A stretch of DNA of 64,000 bases from Chlamydoabsidia padenii (Eukaryota > Mucoromycota > Mucoromycetes > Mucorales > Cunninghamellaceae): NCBI GenBank assembly GCA_025330725.1, contig JAIWND010000002.1, positions 744,001-808,000 of the forward strand, given 5' to 3'. The notes below the pieces were generated by a model, which saw only the letters and a list, made by a program, of their open reading frames with translations, was not told the origin of the DNA and made no database searches. Made by a program: the position numbers and the translations under genes. Below are positions 62,466 through 64,000 of the stretch, piece after piece. The stretch's first letter is position 1; every line of letters starts with the position of its first letter.

Positions 62466-64000
62466 TGTTTCTATTGGAGTCGTTTTTTAGTATGAGTAAT
62501 AGTGTAATTGTAACTTGTGACAAGATGTCAAAAAAAAAAAGGAGTAATGAATTCACAGCAAGTAAAAGAAGAGGCAGGTAGGATAGTATGAAAGGACAAG
62601 TTGAATGTAATTTAGTATAGTGATGGTTAACGACTTTTTTTATATAAAAAGAGTAAATGTATCAAAAGTAAGAAAGAAGAGAAAGAAAGAGGAAAAATAT
62701 GACACAATTAGGAAAGGCTGAGCCCTTTAAAAAAAATCGACCTTTCCTATTTTATTGGGGGAGAGAGCGACAAATCTAAAATCGTGGGGGAGAGAGAGAA
62801 GAAGTTGGCGGGATTTGAAAAGGGAGCACTTGAGTAACACCTGATCAAAACTGACAGAGACAAAAAAGAGATCATATGAGTGATCAATCCAGTAACATGT
62901 TCTACAAGTTACAAACAATCAAGAACAAACATGTTATTACTATATTATTTTTCTACAAAGACAATGAGAATGATTTCAAAATTAAAATCAAGAAAGGAGG
63001 GGGATAAAGTTACTTTGACATCGGTCGGGATTTGAATATTCAACTTGGTTGTACGCTTGGGCCATCTGATGAATGTGCCAATTATGAAATAAGGAAAAAC
63101 AAAAGTTTCTCACACGATGAGGGAAAAGTCATCATATAAAAAAAAACTTTCTATACTATCAAAAGGTTAGTGAATTTACATATCTTTATCCAATGAAAAT
63201 GAGATCCATAGCTTGGTTATAGTGGGGAGGGATCTATCAAAAGAACAAGAAAAGCTATGGATGATAGTTTCCCTTATCATGATATACTAGAAATTCCCAT
63301 CGTTTATAATGGTGATGGGAACAAGTCATTTAAGGCCAAATGTTAAATAAGAAACAGTGGCCGTGGACGGATATGGACTTGCACAACGAGGGGGAAGATC
63401 GGGGTATGAACTCTGAAAGTGCTCGGGACAGCAAAAAATCCCATCACATGGTTTCGTTTCATCAGTGACTTTTTCTCTCACTCTCTCCTTTTCAGATTGA
63501 CTAATATGGAAAGGCGACCAAAGAGACACCGTCTTCTTTTCCAACTTGGAGGATGATACGCCCGAGGAAAGAGAGAGAGAGAGAAAAGTCAAATACATGC
63601 AGATCATGTATAGTGTGCTTCAGGTTACTGAATGGTAGAATATGACTATTCATATCAATACAACACCATACTTTTTTTTTCCATCAGGCAAGTCGTCCTT
63701 TCTGGCAAACACAGAGTCTTTTCCTGAATCCTATCTATCACCATCTCGTTTTTCATGCAGATCGTAACTCCGATCCCCTTTTTTGGAAGCAGGGTTATAA
63801 CATGCAAATCATATTTCTCTTCTTCATCCACTCTCATCCATTGTACTGTTACCATTCTTAAACAAGAAATATTAATTATTGAACCAGCTCGGGATAAATT
63901 GGCTTGTGAAAGGACCATGGATCTCCTTACAAATCATCAAACCAAAAGGCTTTTTCTTTTTTGAATCATGTTCAGATTCTACGTGCCAAAGAAGTCTACC
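62466..64000. other. Terminal 1.5 kb without a supported gene
   Basis: Upstream region of the homeodomain gene. Exact TTCAAATCCCG copies on the minus strand at 62809-62819 and 63026-63036; GA-rich tracts near 62760-62800 and 63571-63585. No conserved protein, tRNA or repeat recognised to the window end. Confidence 0.5.
62809..63036 (-). promoter_or_regulatory. Pair of TTCAAATCCCG elements upstream of the homeodomain gene
   Basis: Exact copies at 62809-62819 and 63026-63036, both in gene orientation. The second could instead serve an unseen gene to the right. Confidence 0.45.

Overview
The window is nuclear DNA of an early-diverging filamentous fungus, most likely Mucoromycota. The evidence is compact genes with many short (50-120 nt) GT-AG introns, AT-rich spacers, typical fungal genes (ECM33, KRE9-like, Zn2Cys6 factor, RXT2, CCH1, PKA, CTP synthase) and features rare or absent in Dikarya: a UBE3A-type ligase with an AZUL domain, a PRRC2/BAT2 N-terminal domain, a GDP-fucose-type transporter and two AT-AC introns that look U12-dependent. 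The genus assignment is inference.

Layout. 1-8.7 kb: 3' truncated BAT2-domain gene (-), MFS carrier with a 3-nt exon (-), Ecm33-like wall protein (-), V-ATPase c'' subunit (+). 9.2-14.7 kb: UBE3A-like HECT ligase (+) and a Pex22-like protein (+). 14.9-23.8 kb: a 29-exon Cch1 calcium channel (-), divergent from a small unknown gene (24.0 kb, +). 25.2-36 kb, all +: sulfotransferase-fold protein, Sel1-repeat protein, SAGA subunit Spt20 with giant polyQ, F-BAR/SH3 protein. 36-39.4 kb: weak or orphan small genes and a Kre9-like secreted protein (-). 40-47.1 kb: Zn2Cys6 regulator (-) divergent from Erv1 (+), nucleotide-sugar transporter (+), CTP synthase (+). 47.8-52.9 kb: Rxt2 (-) divergent from an RNF121-type RING membrane ligase (+), then PKA catalytic subunit (+). 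53-62.5 kb, all -: CLC chloride channel, single-pass PPPY protein, gamma-butyrobetaine dioxygenase, secreted protein, TALE homeodomain factor. The last 1.5 kb holds no gene I can support.

The most notable signals are not single genes. (1) Two minor-spliceosome AT-AC introns, in RXT2 and CCH1, each with the ATATCCTT donor and a CCTTAAC branch site. (2) An 11-mer, TTCAAATCCCG, present in 12 exact copies on both strands, mostly 75-450 bp upstream of start codons; it looks like a lineage-specific promoter element and resembles a tRNA B box. (3) A 3-nt microexon in the MFS gene. (4) Two GC-AG introns. (5) A-runs of about 50 nt inside introns and flanks. There is no operon logic; the genes are housekeeping or regulatory genes linked only by position. 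Exon coordinates were read by hand from splice signals and reading frame, so single-base errors are possible.
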